Below are positions 31,757 to 42,367 of a stretch of 42,670 bases of DNA, piece by piece. A program made the translations under genes and the position numbers. How positions within the stretch are numbered: the stretch's first letter is position 1; every line of letters starts with the position of its first letter. The DNA lies in assembly GCA_027575765.1 (NCBI GenBank), contig JANBPT010000346.1:1-42670 (forward strand), written 5' to 3'. The notes below the pieces were generated by a model. It had not been told where the DNA came from, searched no databases, and saw only the letters and a list, made by a program, of their open reading frames with translations. This stretch comes from Tieghemiomyces parasiticus (lineage: Eukaryota > Kickxellomycota > Dimargaritomycetes > Dimargaritales > Dimargaritaceae).

Positions 31757-33424
31757 CTAATCCTTGACGTTGTGAGGGTAGAACAGATCCTCGACGGGTA
31801 CAAATGTCTCCTTGACCGACCGCGGGCTCACGAAACGGTAGAGCAGGTTAGCACTACCGGCCTTATCGTTAGTGCCGGAGTTACGGGCCCCGCCGAACGA
31901 CTGCTGACCGACCACGGCGCCGGTACACTTGTCGTTGATGTAAAAGTTGCCGGCGGTGTGGCGGAGCCGGGAAGTGGCGTCGACGATGGCCAGCCGGTCG
32001 GTGGCGAAGATGGCGCCGGTGAGACCGTAGGTACCGGTGGTGTTGATGAGATCGATCGCCTTGCGCCAGCTCTCAGTAGCACCATCGTTGTCGTCATAGA
32101 CCAGGATGGTAAGGACGGGCCCGAAAATCTCGTCCGTCATGGTCTTGGTCTGCGGGTTGGTGGTGACAATGATAGTTGGCTGGATAAAGTACCCCTTGCT
32201 GTCGTCGTAGGTCCCGCCGGCGATAATCTCGCAGTCGTCGGCAGCCCGGGCATGGTCGATGAACTTGGTAATCTTGTCAAAGGACGGGCGGTTAATAACG
32301 GCCGTCATAAAGTGCGAAAAGTCGTCGACGGGTCCCACGGTGATCCGGCCGTGTTCGGTCAGCAGGTGCTCCTTGAACTCGGGCCACTTGGACTTGGGAG
32401 CGTAGCATCGCGAGCAGGCCGAACACTTCTGGCCCTGGTATTCAAACGCCGCACGGATGGTCTGGATGGCTGTGCTGCGGACGGGGGCGGTCGAGTGGAT
32501 GAGGTGGAAGTTCTTACCGCCAGTCTCACCCACGATCCGTGGGTAGGCATGGTAGGTGTCAATATGCTGGGCAATGGTCTTCCACATGCCCTTAAACACA
32601 ACGGTACTGCCGGTGAAGTGCAGACCGGCGAAATCCGGGCGGGCAAACAGCTGCTGGGCCATCTCAGCGGCGGGGCCCGGTACGAACTGAATGACGCCGG
32701 CGGGTAGCCCAGCCTCCTCAAACACCTGATACATGAAGTAGTTGGACAGGATAGCCGATGGGGATGGCTTCCACACCACCACGTTACCCATCACAGCGGG
32801 GGCGCCGCAGAGGTTGGCGGCAATGGCGGTAAAGTTGAACGGGGACACGGCAAACACAAAGCCTTCCAGGGGGCGGTACTCGACGTGGTTCCAGCTGCCG
32901 GCAGAGTTCTCTGGGGGCTGGTGGGCGTAAATTTCCTCGGCGAACTTGCAGTTGAAGCGCAGAAAGTCGACGGCCTCGGCAGCGGCGTCAATCTCAGCCT
33001 GCCACACGTTCTTACCCTGGCCCAACATGGTGGCCGCCATCAACTTGTAGCGGTATTTGGTGGCCAGCAGGTCAGCGGCACGCATCATGACTGCCAGCCG
33101 GTCGTAGAGCGGTAGGGTCTCCCAGGATTCCTTGGCTCGCAGTGCGCCCTCCACCGCCTGGGTCACTAGCGCCGGGTCCGTCGCATTGTGGTAGCGGCAC
33201 ACCACGTGCTGGTGGTCCGACGGGTTGCGCTGCTCCTCCAGCTGGCCCGTCTTGACCGGTTTGCCATCAATTACCACGGGGACTTCATACGGCCCGTGGT
33301 CGCGAATCTCCTTGATAGCCTCGGCTAGCTTGCGGCGCTCAACACTTCCCGGTGCATAGCTGTACATGGGCTCATTGCGGATGGCGGGCAGTTTCACGGT
33401 GAAGGTTTGCGGGACGGCCGACAT
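31757..33424 (-). CDS. PUT2: Delta-1-pyrroline-5-carboxylate dehydrogenase
   Basis: A 555-residue single-exon ALDH4 family enzyme. It oxidises glutamate semialdehyde, in equilibrium with pyrroline-5-carboxylate, to glutamate with NAD+, the second step of proline breakdown, normally in mitochondria. Seen: ATMLGQGKNVWQAEIDAA; the catalytic-site Asn in VSPFNFTAIAANL; VVWKPSPSAILSNY; the general-base Glu in VGETGGKNFH; the nucleophile Cys334 in YQGQKCSACSR; EIFGPVLTILVY; and the ALDH4-specific AGNFYINDKCTGAVVGQQ with FGGARNSGTNDKAG. The first ATG in frame gives MSAVPQTFTVKLPAIRNEP, entering the conserved IRNEP region within 20 residues. That leaves little room for a classical mitochondrial presequence. 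The frame is open upstream only from a TTG (33502). The gene is followed on the same strand, 2.9 kb upstream, by the ACS-like gene; no functional link is apparent. Confidence 0.96.
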   Translation of the reverse strand: MSAVPQTFTVKLPAIRNEPMYSYAPGSVERRKLAEAIKEIRDHGPYEVPVVIDGKPVKTGQLEEQRNPSDHQHVVCRYHNATDPALVTQAVEGALRAKESWETLPLYDRLAVMMRAADLLATKYRYKLMAATMLGQGKNVWQAEIDAAAEAVDFLRFNCKFAEEIYAHQPPENSAGSWNHVEYRPLEGFVFAVSPFNFTAIAANLCGAPAVMGNVVVWKPSPSAILSNYFMYQVFEEAGLPAGVIQFVPGPAAEMAQQLFARPDFAGLHFTGSTVVFKGMWKTIAQHIDTYHAYPRIVGETGGKNFHLIHSTAPVRSTAIQTIRAAFEYQGQKCSACSRCYAPKSKWPEFKEHLLTEHGRITVGPVDDFSHFMTAVINRPSFDKITKFIDHARAADDCEIIAGGTYDDSKGYFIQPTIIVTTNPQTKTMTDEIFGPVLTILVYDDNDGATESWRKAIDLINTTGTYGLTGAIFATDRLAIVDATSRLRHTAGNFYINDKCTGAVVGQQSFGGARNSGTNDKAGSANLLYRFVSPRSVKETFVPVEDLFYPHNVKD

Positions 33425-36361
33425 AGTGACGATAAGGGTAGAGCAAATGAGAGGGTGCGGGAAAAAGGGGATGCGGTGAGGCGTGGAATGCGAAGGGTCC
33501 AAGGGGGTAGGCAGGCGAGCGGATGTGACTGTCGGTTTTAGCGGTCACAGAGGTGGGGAAGAAAAAGTGTGGGGTTGTGGGAAGCTTAACGGGTCGAGGG
33601 GGGGGAGCAAGAAACGAAGGGAACGGAAAGATTGCGAAACTTATTGTACGGAGACAGACGATGGGGTTATAAGAAGGGGGGAGCGGATAGGTTCAGTTAT
33701 ATACTTACCCGGTACGCCGAAGGTCGCGGGGGAGGCGAAACAAAGTCGGGCATTAGTAGTGCCCAGATGGGGCAGATGGGTGGGTGGTCAACCCAGACTA
33801 GGTGGGGGAGGAAGGCAGGGAAGCCCACCAGACACGAACGATCGTAGCCAGCCGGGGCCGCCACACCGCACTCAGTCCTTCTCCCAGCACCGACGCCATC
33901 GCCGTTGGCTGAGATGGGCGGGTTCCGTTCCAACGGCCAATGACGAATATACTACGACTCCCACACCGCCACTCTGGCACGGCTGCGAGCCACCTCCCCT
34001 CCCATGGCCTTCGATGTCCCACCTAGCGCAAGGCAGTGGTCCTACAGGGCACCGGCCTCTGCCGGCCATCATCGAATCGCACCGTCATCGTTGGCAGTCC
34101 CGTTGGCTAGGTGCGGCCGTATATAACAGTGCCGGAAAGCTTCATAGTTGCTGGGCTCGATGCCGTGCGTGCGGATGTGGGTCCAGGGCCTCCCCGTTCT
34201 CATGGGCCGGCTAATTAAGAGTGGCTAGTTATACTCCGTAGCGGTCACAGCGACGGGACTGGGCCAGTAGATAAACCCGTAGATCCCTACACCCTACCCC
34301 ACCCGGCCGGCGAGGTTCCTTGGGGTCGATCCCCTGGTAGTCACATCCTTTCCCACCCGCCCTCCTCTGGCTGTCGAATGGCCCTGCGGCCGGGCTCTGC
34401 AAGTCACAAACTCCCCCCTCCCCTGGCCGGCAGGTCTCAGCTTGTTAGAAACCAGTCAAGCCCAGATGAAGGACGACGGGCAGAAACCCTCTGGTGGGTC
34501 ATGAAGGCCATGGTTCTTCCCCCCCTCCGAGCATGGCCGTGCCTGTGGCCAATCGACCGGCGACGAGATATAATACTCAGCTGATCTGTCTTCTCTGCAG
34601 CTTGCGGCCAGCGTGACCACTGGATTGGCCAACCCTAAACTCTAAAACTACCGCGTGACACGTCCCCGCTGTTTGAAAGCAAGGATGTACAATAGACATG
34701 GCGTGGCGGGCTGGCTCGTTCTGCCGCAGTTGGCGTGGGCCGGCGGGCCGTAAGACAAATCAGGGACGTGAGGCCAGCGAGATATTCATTCTGGCCAGAC
34801 CCACCGAAGACGTTGCGGCCGAAAGCACGGGGATTACACCCTCTCTACTGGGACCCCAATTGGTATCGGCCGGCCATGGCTCGACTGCTTTTACTTAGCC
34901 CCCCTCAGGTGATATGACTGGCATTGGTCCCATCAAACTGATTGATTGTTTCCGCAAGGGCCCTCCACAGTCACAGCGGCTTCGGCCTCCATCAGCCGCG
35001 TCCCGACCGGAATTGCTCTCGCAACGTGCCTGCCCATCCATCCTTCCGAATCACCATCCCTTTCCCAACCGTCCCTCCTCCCTTTAGGACCCCGGCCGGC
35101 CCATCACCTACCATGGACGTTCCCAGTGCTCACTCCTAGGACCCCGGTTGAACGACGCAGGGGAAAGGGGCGCGCGCGTACCCTGGCGGTGTCATTATGT
35201 GACTGGCACGCATGACGTGCTTTGGTGAGCCGGAGAGGCCAGACCCCAAACACTTCAGACGGATAATTCCGTAGCTGCGCTATTTCATCTACCCGCAGTC
35301 CCGGAGAATGGATGGTTCCTTCGGCACCGGTGGTTGAAACCAATGGATTGTGTACAATACATTCCCGCATAACATTTGTTCGCAGTGTAGGGACTGGTGG
35401 TAGATGGTGCAATGTGGTGCCAGGGAAAGGAGGGTGGGCTTAATAAATTCCACCCAGAGAGAACCTAATCCAGCACACGGACAGGTCCAGGCCAGCCTTG
35501 GCTATCGGTACCTGGCGCAGAAGGCATCGCCCTCGCTGCCTTTTCATTATTCTACCGTCTCCCATTCCTAGCTTTTGTCCCAGCCACATTTCTAAACATA
35601 ATGGGCCAATGCCAGCTAATATTATGCTCCCAGAGAGGAAAGGCTAAAATCATCCTTCATTGTCGTAGTGAAAGCTTAGAGGACGCAGTCGCTTATTGCA
35701 ACACTATTTAAGGGCCGGTAGTCCAGCCCGCACTCGAGAAATGATTCCCTTGAACACAATCCACTTGCCGGGCGCTCACCAGATTGTACGGATGGAATTG
35801 GTGGGGGAAAGCATTTGGGTTAACTGGCAGAAGATTCCCAACTGAGCGGTACATAGATAGCCTGGGTCCGATATATTTCCCCAACTACAATGTGGGAAGA
35901 GTATAACGGGAACTTAGCGATGTGCAGTTCCATCGGCGCATTGTGTGTCCCCAAATCTCATCGATCGCCGGTGACACCATGGGAGCGCTGCACGATAAGC
36001 TGACTGATGGACTTGGCTTAAAACCAGCACCCATCTGCTGAATGCTAAAATCACCGGGGACAGGGTCCAGGCCAACAGGTGCACTTCAGTGGTCAGGTTT
36101 CAAAGTCAATAAAATTAATTCCTAAAAGGTGGTCCTGGACCGATTTGGTCACACGGAGTCCATATAGCAATCGGTGCTCACTAGAGAAGTGTTTTTTATA
36201 TTTATTAAAAACAATGCTATACTATACGGCGAAACGAGAATTGCTGGACGATCCATCTACATGGCCGTCGCGCCGAGTAAGTCTCAATCATAATATCTTT
36301 GATACAGCCTGTTGGCGGCGCACGGTTTGGCCAACCGTTACTTTCGCCACTCGTCACTAAA
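33425..36361. other. 2.9-kb spacer between tandem genes
   Basis: Contains the PUT2 promoter (right of 33424, pyrimidine-rich on the minus strand to about 33620) and the 3' region of the ACS-like gene at its right end (TTTTTATATTTATTAAAAAC near 36190). A 243-codon plus-strand frame at 33483-34214 has low-complexity, non-conserved composition and overlaps the PUT2 leader; I do not call it a gene. Nothing else was recognised. Confidence 0.55.
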
Positions 36362-38083
36362 CTACGCAGCCACAAGGCCCAGGGCCTTAGCAATTCTCTG
36401 GAGGCCTAGGTCTAACTCTGTCGGATCCAAAGCGAACGTAAGGCGGAACCAACCCGACGTCGAAGCGTGGAAAGCACGCCCACTGGCTAGATACACACCA
36501 TGGTTCATCAGGCGGTCAAACAGGGCAATTTCCTCATCCACGCTGACCGATATCTCTTCCAAATCATCATCTAGCCCAGGCCCCGCCCCTAGCATCATCC
36601 CAGCGTCCTTGCGGCGTTTGCAGAACGGCCGCAGATCCATCCACAGGAACGGTCCCGCCCTGGACGGTAGGTAGTTGACCCCATGGCGCTGCAAAAACGC
36701 GACAGCCCGCACATACATTCGGGCCAATGCTTCACGACTCATCTGCAAGAACGTCACCAGCCACTCGGGATCACGGAAGAAGGCACACGCCAGGGCGTCG
36801 ATGGTATTGGCGTACCACGCGAAGACCGATACGGATTTGACTGCCGCGTTGAACTGCGGGTCCCAGGGCGAAATGAAGTAGCCAATTCGGAGGCCGCCCA
36901 CACAAAAGTCTTTGCTCATGCCGTGGATTACATGAACCAGTCGTGGATTGATGAGGTCGCGTAGGTTAGTTAGACTGAGGACCGAGTGGAACGGGGTGGT
37001 TAAGTCAAGTGGGGCTAGCTGGGGGGCGACCGCACTGTTGCACGGGGTGGATGGGTCAGCCGTAGCGGCCTCGGCCTCTAACACCGCGGAGGTGCCCTGG
37101 GTACTGATATCCGCCGCAGTGGTGGATTGCAGGTTCTCCAACTCGTGATGGAAAACGGACAAGGCGTACACTTCATCGGCCAGCACGTGGAGTCTGTTAC
37201 GATTAGCAAACCGCAAAATGTTCTCCAGCAACGCCCGGGAATGGCACAGACCCAGAGGGTTATGTGGGTTAACGAGGATCAACCCCCGCACCAACAGCCC
37301 TTCACCGAGGGCCCGGTGGAGAGCCGCGTCCAATAGACGTACGTGGGCCTCGGGGTCAAACATCTCTACGGGACTCATGGGCACGCCAATCAGCTTGTTA
37401 TCGGCGCGCATGGCGGTGTAAAAATCTAGACCACCGTAGTACGGGGCAGCGATGAGAATGGCTTCGTCAGGCTCACAGACGGCGTAAGAGAAGATGTCAA
37501 CCGCACTGGCGGAGCCGTTATGAACTGTGATGTGGTCTGCTTCGATGGTGAGGGCAGGATCGAAATGGCGATTGACCATTGCCGCGATGCTTTCACGGAG
37601 TCGACGGGAGCCTGTGATATCAATGCCGTAGAAGAGTTGTTCCGGGGTCAGGTCTAATGTAGGGCGGAGCTGGAGTGAGGGTGAGGTGGCGCACGCAAGT
37701 CGAGTTCAATGACTGGTGGGTTAATGCATAACCCTGCATGGCACGGCAGGGCGGGACTGGGCCGGGCTAGCCTTGGGACTAGTAGACCGCTTGGATTATC
37801 AAGGACCACTTACGTGTTCCACAATTGCGTGCTTCAGCAGCTTATTCTCGGATACGCCCATGCTAATGATACCCTTGGGGTTTTCAGTGGCATGGTAGAC
37901 ATCGGTATTCTTCTTCCTAATGGCCATCCATAGTGGGTTCTGGAAATTAAGGTTGCGAGTAATACGGGCAGACAGCGGTTCTTCGCGCAGGATGGTTTTG
38001 GGCGAGGGTGGTGGGCCTGGAGTCTCCTGGTCTTGTAGGTTTTCGGCCGTCGCAGGGTATGGAACGCCAACCGAGGGCAACAT
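36362..38083 (-). CDS. ACC-synthase-like PLP aminotransferase
   Basis: Two exons, 38083-37814 and 37669-36362, linked in phase 0 by a 144-nt intron (GTAAGT...CTCCAG), giving 525 residues. This is a fold-type I PLP enzyme of the 1-aminocyclopropane-1-carboxylate synthase-like group. Seen: MGVSENKLLKHAI, equivalent to the plant MGLAENQL region; GIDITGSRRLRESIA; HNGSASAVDIF for phosphate/PLP binding; APYYGGLDFY; NPHNPLG with the PLP-contacting Asn; DEVYALSVF with the Asp for the pyridine nitrogen; and the Schiff-base Lys343 in HGMSKDFCVGGLRIGYF. A Ser/Thr/Ala-rich insertion of about 55 residues (about 262-317) sits between the Asp and Lys motifs. Fungal members are often aminotransferases or lyases of unknown substrate, so ethylene-precursor synthesis must not be assumed. 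No N-terminal targeting signal is evident. Confidence 0.9.
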
Positions 38084-40187
38084 ACTGGGTAGTGGGGTAG
38101 AAAGCGTGAGCCGTGCAGGCTAGGTACCTAGGCGGTTTGGAAATAAACCTCTCAGGGCTGAGACGTCTGGATAGGTGAAGAGGCGAAGGGGCTGGGGTCT
38201 CAGAGAAGTGTGGTAATCGATAGTGACACAGGAACAATGGGGAGAGTGAGAAATGTACCGCGGGTGGTGGATAAAGACACTGGGCCCAGAGACCTATATA
38301 TGGCATCCTTGCCTCAAAAGCTGGACAGTTTAGACCATGTTTATCTATGAACAAGGTTCACGTGTTCCCTTTAGCTTGTACATTCTCTACGTGCACTCAC
38401 TTATCATTCTGGCCACCTTGTAGAACGTTAGTGCTATCTCACGTTTCCCGTCAACATTCCCATACTCCGCCACATGTTCTGCCTTCCTAGTAGGGACCTG
38501 TCAACCTGAAAAGCTATCTGGATAGCCATATCTACCATGTTGTGGAGGGTAAACGTGCCGTTTGTTTTTACACTCTGCAGCATAGCCGGTGTGGATTAAT
38601 TACTTTGAGCAGTTAATTAGCCTGCATCTGGAATATAGATGACCACCGGGAGGCTGTTCCTGTCAACCCGTGACTCTCGCTTCCCACCCAGTTGCTACAT
38701 CAGTGCGTCATGTAATGCGGAGGACCCAGCAGCGTCCCATTCCACACGTTCGTTGCGTGTCTTCCTGTATGTACCCACTCTCCTGCATTTCATACCCTAC
38801 CCTACCCGTGTTTTACTATAGCCGCATCGTCTACTATTCGTACCATCCGACCACTCCCGATTCTCTTGTTTTACGATTCCTCTCCTCCATGGTATTGCTT
38901 TCCGTAGGTGCACCACCGCTAATGGATGCTTAGATTGGTACCTACCTCCACGGTCGTGAGCCTCTCCCTCCTGACCTCCCACTGGAATTGCCCAGACTGC
39001 CTGCCCTCGCCCCGGACATCCCCCAAGTATAACATCCAAGCGAGCCTCTTTCCTAAAGGCTTCCAATCTGAACCTTAACCCACACTACAGTCCAAGATAC
39101 CTTGCTAGTAGAGTGTGAGGCTTTACGGCCGCTTTAATTAACATGCCCGGCTCGAAACATCAGCTCTTCCTGGGGTATGCTCCATCAGCCCTGTTCCCCA
39201 CTTTACTGCTTTCAAGGTCATATTCGCAGTCCCCTGGTGTTAATAAACCACCCCCCTTCACACGAGCCCTCCCGTAATAAAAAACTCTAAGCTGAATTGT
39301 CCCGATGTTCTTTTTCCTGATAAATCCTAATACATCCCCAAGGTCCTAGGTAAATACACTGAAAGTAGCAAAGCTCGGCATTATAGGTTGGCCAGGCGGA
39401 TTGGGACACGATTAATCATCCGGTATGGCTGTTTGGCTAAAGGGTTAGTTTCTTGTACTATGGTTGGTAGCTTTAACCTCTCCACTATGTCCCATATCAA
39501 AGCCCCAGCCCACATTTACTGAGCGTGATTAGGATGGTCTCCTTTGGTCTATGTATGCCAAGGTACCTGAAGTTGGGTAGCCATGTTAACCATTGTTAGC
39601 GTCGTTGGCGAGACCAAAGTATACCTGTGAACCCCACTTATTGGTTTAAGTCGGTAGGGACGATGCCCTGACGGGTTGCCCAGCGCACGCCCAGGGCCGT
39701 TGAGACTTCCCGGAACTCCAAGGCTCCACGGATATAAGCTAACGAATAGACGGCCTACTTCGCTACATGAATAGACCGACGCTCGGTCCGCGCTACACAC
39801 TGGCGGGTATTACTATTAAACCTAGCTTAATTATATGATAATTGTTAATCAAAATTGCACTGCCATTGGTAAACACTAGCGAGCAGGTCTGAGATTGCTT
39901 GCTGTTCAAATGTGGCCCGCCCACCGATAGCTCAACCAACCAGAAGGCTCCCAGTCCCTCGGCTGCGCCATTAAGAAATCCTCACGCGCCCACGGGATTT
40001 GCAAGTCATGGTAACCCACCGGCGCTCTCCCCTCGCATCAAGGTCCGGCATTCCAGGTACCGAGCACATTCTCATTCTTGTCCCGCATACACTGATCTCG
40101 TGCTTGTACAGGCAACATTTCCCTTGCCACGCCCTTATCCCCCCATCCTAGGCTTCACTTACTCCCCACTCGTTTACTACTTACGCC
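38084..40187. other. 2.1-kb spacer between divergent genes
   Basis: Promoter region shared by the ACS-like gene (minus) and TIP41 (plus). No open frame resembles a known protein. Sequence from about 40040 to 40187 is pyrimidine-rich on the plus strand and is the likely TIP41 leader. Confidence 0.55.
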
Positions 40188-41734
40188 ATGGCCACCCCGA
40201 CCGATAAATCTTCCGGAGCTTCCACGCCAACTACGACCGACCTGAAGGTACCGGTCCCACATACACTCTTCCAATCGGGTAAGCCAGTGTCGGACGGTAT
40301 CCGGGGCATTGAGCTCCAGGGCTGGAAAATCGAACGGCAAGTTAAGCCCATTTCCGACTCGGCCACCATCGAGTCCTACGAGAAGCGGTTTGGGTTCCCG
40401 ATCCCCGAGATGATCTTTGGCGACAATTACCTCTCGATTAGCTACCCGGCCTCCGGTTTCCAGATGCAATGGAACCCTTGGGACGCCCTCGCTTTCGTCT
40501 CTAAGGATGTGGCGGCCGACCAGTGGTTGAAGGTTGCATATGCCGAGGAGTGGACCAACTACAGGTAGGCCAACAGTTGCTGAAGCGAAGCGTTGTGAGC
40601 CCTGAGGGGAGGGCGCGGCCTCTAGCAGCAATACCCATAATGATTTACGAGGCAACCACGCCTCTACGGGGCCTAAGCTGCGAAATCTAACGGCATCCCA
40701 TACTGCTTTTTGAACTTTTGTCCTTCCCTTCGCCCTGATATCCACAGTTCTGATAGCCTCCACCACGCTAAGGCTCCTGTGAAGAAGTACGACTGGACGT
40801 ACTCAACTACCTACTCCGGCACTCTCAAGAATTCGCCCTACGGCGAGGTAAGTCGTTCAGTCTTTCTCTTTCGACCCGTCAAAATCATCTCCGTTGGAGG
40901 GTTGAGACACGTTGTGGGCCTACCATTATATAGATACAGATATTTCTGGCTCACCGTCCCTCAACTACGTCCATTCTCTCCTACCCCCAACAGTTCGAGC
41001 CCACCGAGGACCACATCAATTACGATAAGCTCAAAATCCCTGAGCCCATCCTCTTTTTTGATGAGACTGTGCTGTACGAGGATGAACTGGCCGACAACGG
41101 TGTCTCCATTACGTCCGTCAAAGTGGTAAGTTGCCGTCTTCAGTTACATTTGCCTTGCCAAAAAAGATCATCAAGGTCTACACAGCTGGATTATCCTCTA
41201 TACGGCCTTTGCTCATCCCCACCATCTCTACAACTTGTCGTCACACTCAACCAGCGTGTAATGCCCTCGGGCTTCTTCGTTCTACAGCGATTCCTCATGC
41301 GGGTCGACGGCGTGGCCTTTCGCCTGTTTGACACCCGCGTATACCACGAGTTCGGCAAGAATTACTTGATGCGGGAGTGTTTAGCACGGGAATGCGCCTA
41401 CAAGGATATTGTCAAGGTAAGCTGCCAGGGGGTTACGTCTTCCTCAAAGATCCCAGAACAGTCTTACCCAATTATGATTACTATTCCCGTAGCTTCAGTT
41501 TATGGAGCCTTTGCCTTGCAAGCCAATAACCCATTCTACGCCACCAATACCTCCATGTGATTCTGACAGCTACTACCCAAGGGCAAAGGTCGCGACAGCA
41601 GCCCCGACATTTCCAACCTTGGTGACCCAGCGTGGGTAGCCAGTGCCATCGCCAGTCAGCCGCCGGCACCGGAAACATCAAAAAATGCGTCGCCATTCGT
41701 ACAGGATAAGGCCGAGAAATTGTGGGTCTTTTAG
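40188..41734 (+). CDS. TIP41: TIP41-like TOR/PP2A regulator
   Basis: Five exons: 40188-40564, 40748-40847, 40994-41125, 41288-41416, 41570-41734, giving 300 residues. Introns are 183, 146, 162 and 153 nt with GTAAG/GTAGG donors and CAG acceptors, and all phases agree. The TIP41 family signature runs across the exons: MIFGDNYLSISYPASGFQMQ, LKVAYAEEW, KKYDWTYSTTYSGTL, KLKIPEPILFFDETVLYEDE, LADNGVSITSVKVRFLMRVD and RLFDTRVYHEFGKNYLMREC. In yeast Tip41 binds Tap42 and relieves its inhibition of PP2A-type phosphatases downstream of TORC1; TIPRL is the human counterpart. The C-terminal 55 residues are Ser/Pro/Ala-rich and look variable. The protein should act in cytosol and nucleus. This is the most intron-dense gene in the window. 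The OST3/6 gene follows on the same strand 633 bp later. Confidence 0.96.
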
Positions 41735-42367
41735 GGCGGCCGTTTGAATATCGTTTCCCTTTGGCGACGTTGGTGCCCCCCCCTCCGCGGGTGCCGTTTG
41801 TGGTTCAGCCCTCTTTGGCAGGAGGCTGAATAATTTGGGCATGCCTATTATCATTATTATTTTTGTATTTTGCCACTTATTTTCATAAAGCTCCTGACGC
41901 ACACTTGAATGGTTTCCTAGCTCATGTTCCCCTCACCTAGAGTCGGAGACATGGAAATATGAACCTTTGGGCCAATTGATCACTTTAACCGCCATACATG
42001 GCGTCAGCCTCACTCTACCAGACAATTCAACAAGCCCCTCGGGCCAACTGCGAGGACGAGGGAGGAGGGGGGGAAGGGTCGGTATGGGCGAGGTGCTCTG
42101 CTCCTGAACATACTGACATTCCAGCTCCGCCCAGAGCAACCCTCACCGCCTCGGTCGCCCCGGCCACTGCCCCCTAGTGCCTCGATTGCCGGCCGCTGGA
42201 GGCACATCACCCTGACTGCCCCATTCCTCATCTGCCAGCGCTCATCTGCCGTTGCTATCCTCTACTATCCACTTCCCTTAATCTACCTATCTGCTGCAGT
42301 CGCACAACAGAGGGACATTCCGCATCTTGCACTTTTTTGCCTCTCTATCTCCCTCGTTCCCCTCGCC
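41735..42367. other. Intergenic between tandem genes
   Basis: The first part is the TIP41 3' region, with a T-rich stretch and ATAAAG at about 41850-41890. The part from about 42120 is pyrimidine-rich and leads into the OST3/6 start. No further gene was seen. Confidence 0.6.

Noticed and set aside
31772..32707. 311-codon plus-strand open frame
   Set aside because: Antisense shadow of PUT2; its composition is low in information and the PUT2 frame carries all the conserved ALDH motifs.
33483..34214. 243-codon plus-strand open frame upstream of PUT2
   Set aside because: No recognisable domain, skewed Gly/Arg/Trp/Pro composition, and it runs through the PUT2 leader.
31757..38083. PUT2 and the ACS-like enzyme as a metabolic gene cluster
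   Set aside because: They share orientation and amino-acid chemistry, but are separated by about 3 kb, and no transporter, regulator or third enzyme accompanies them.
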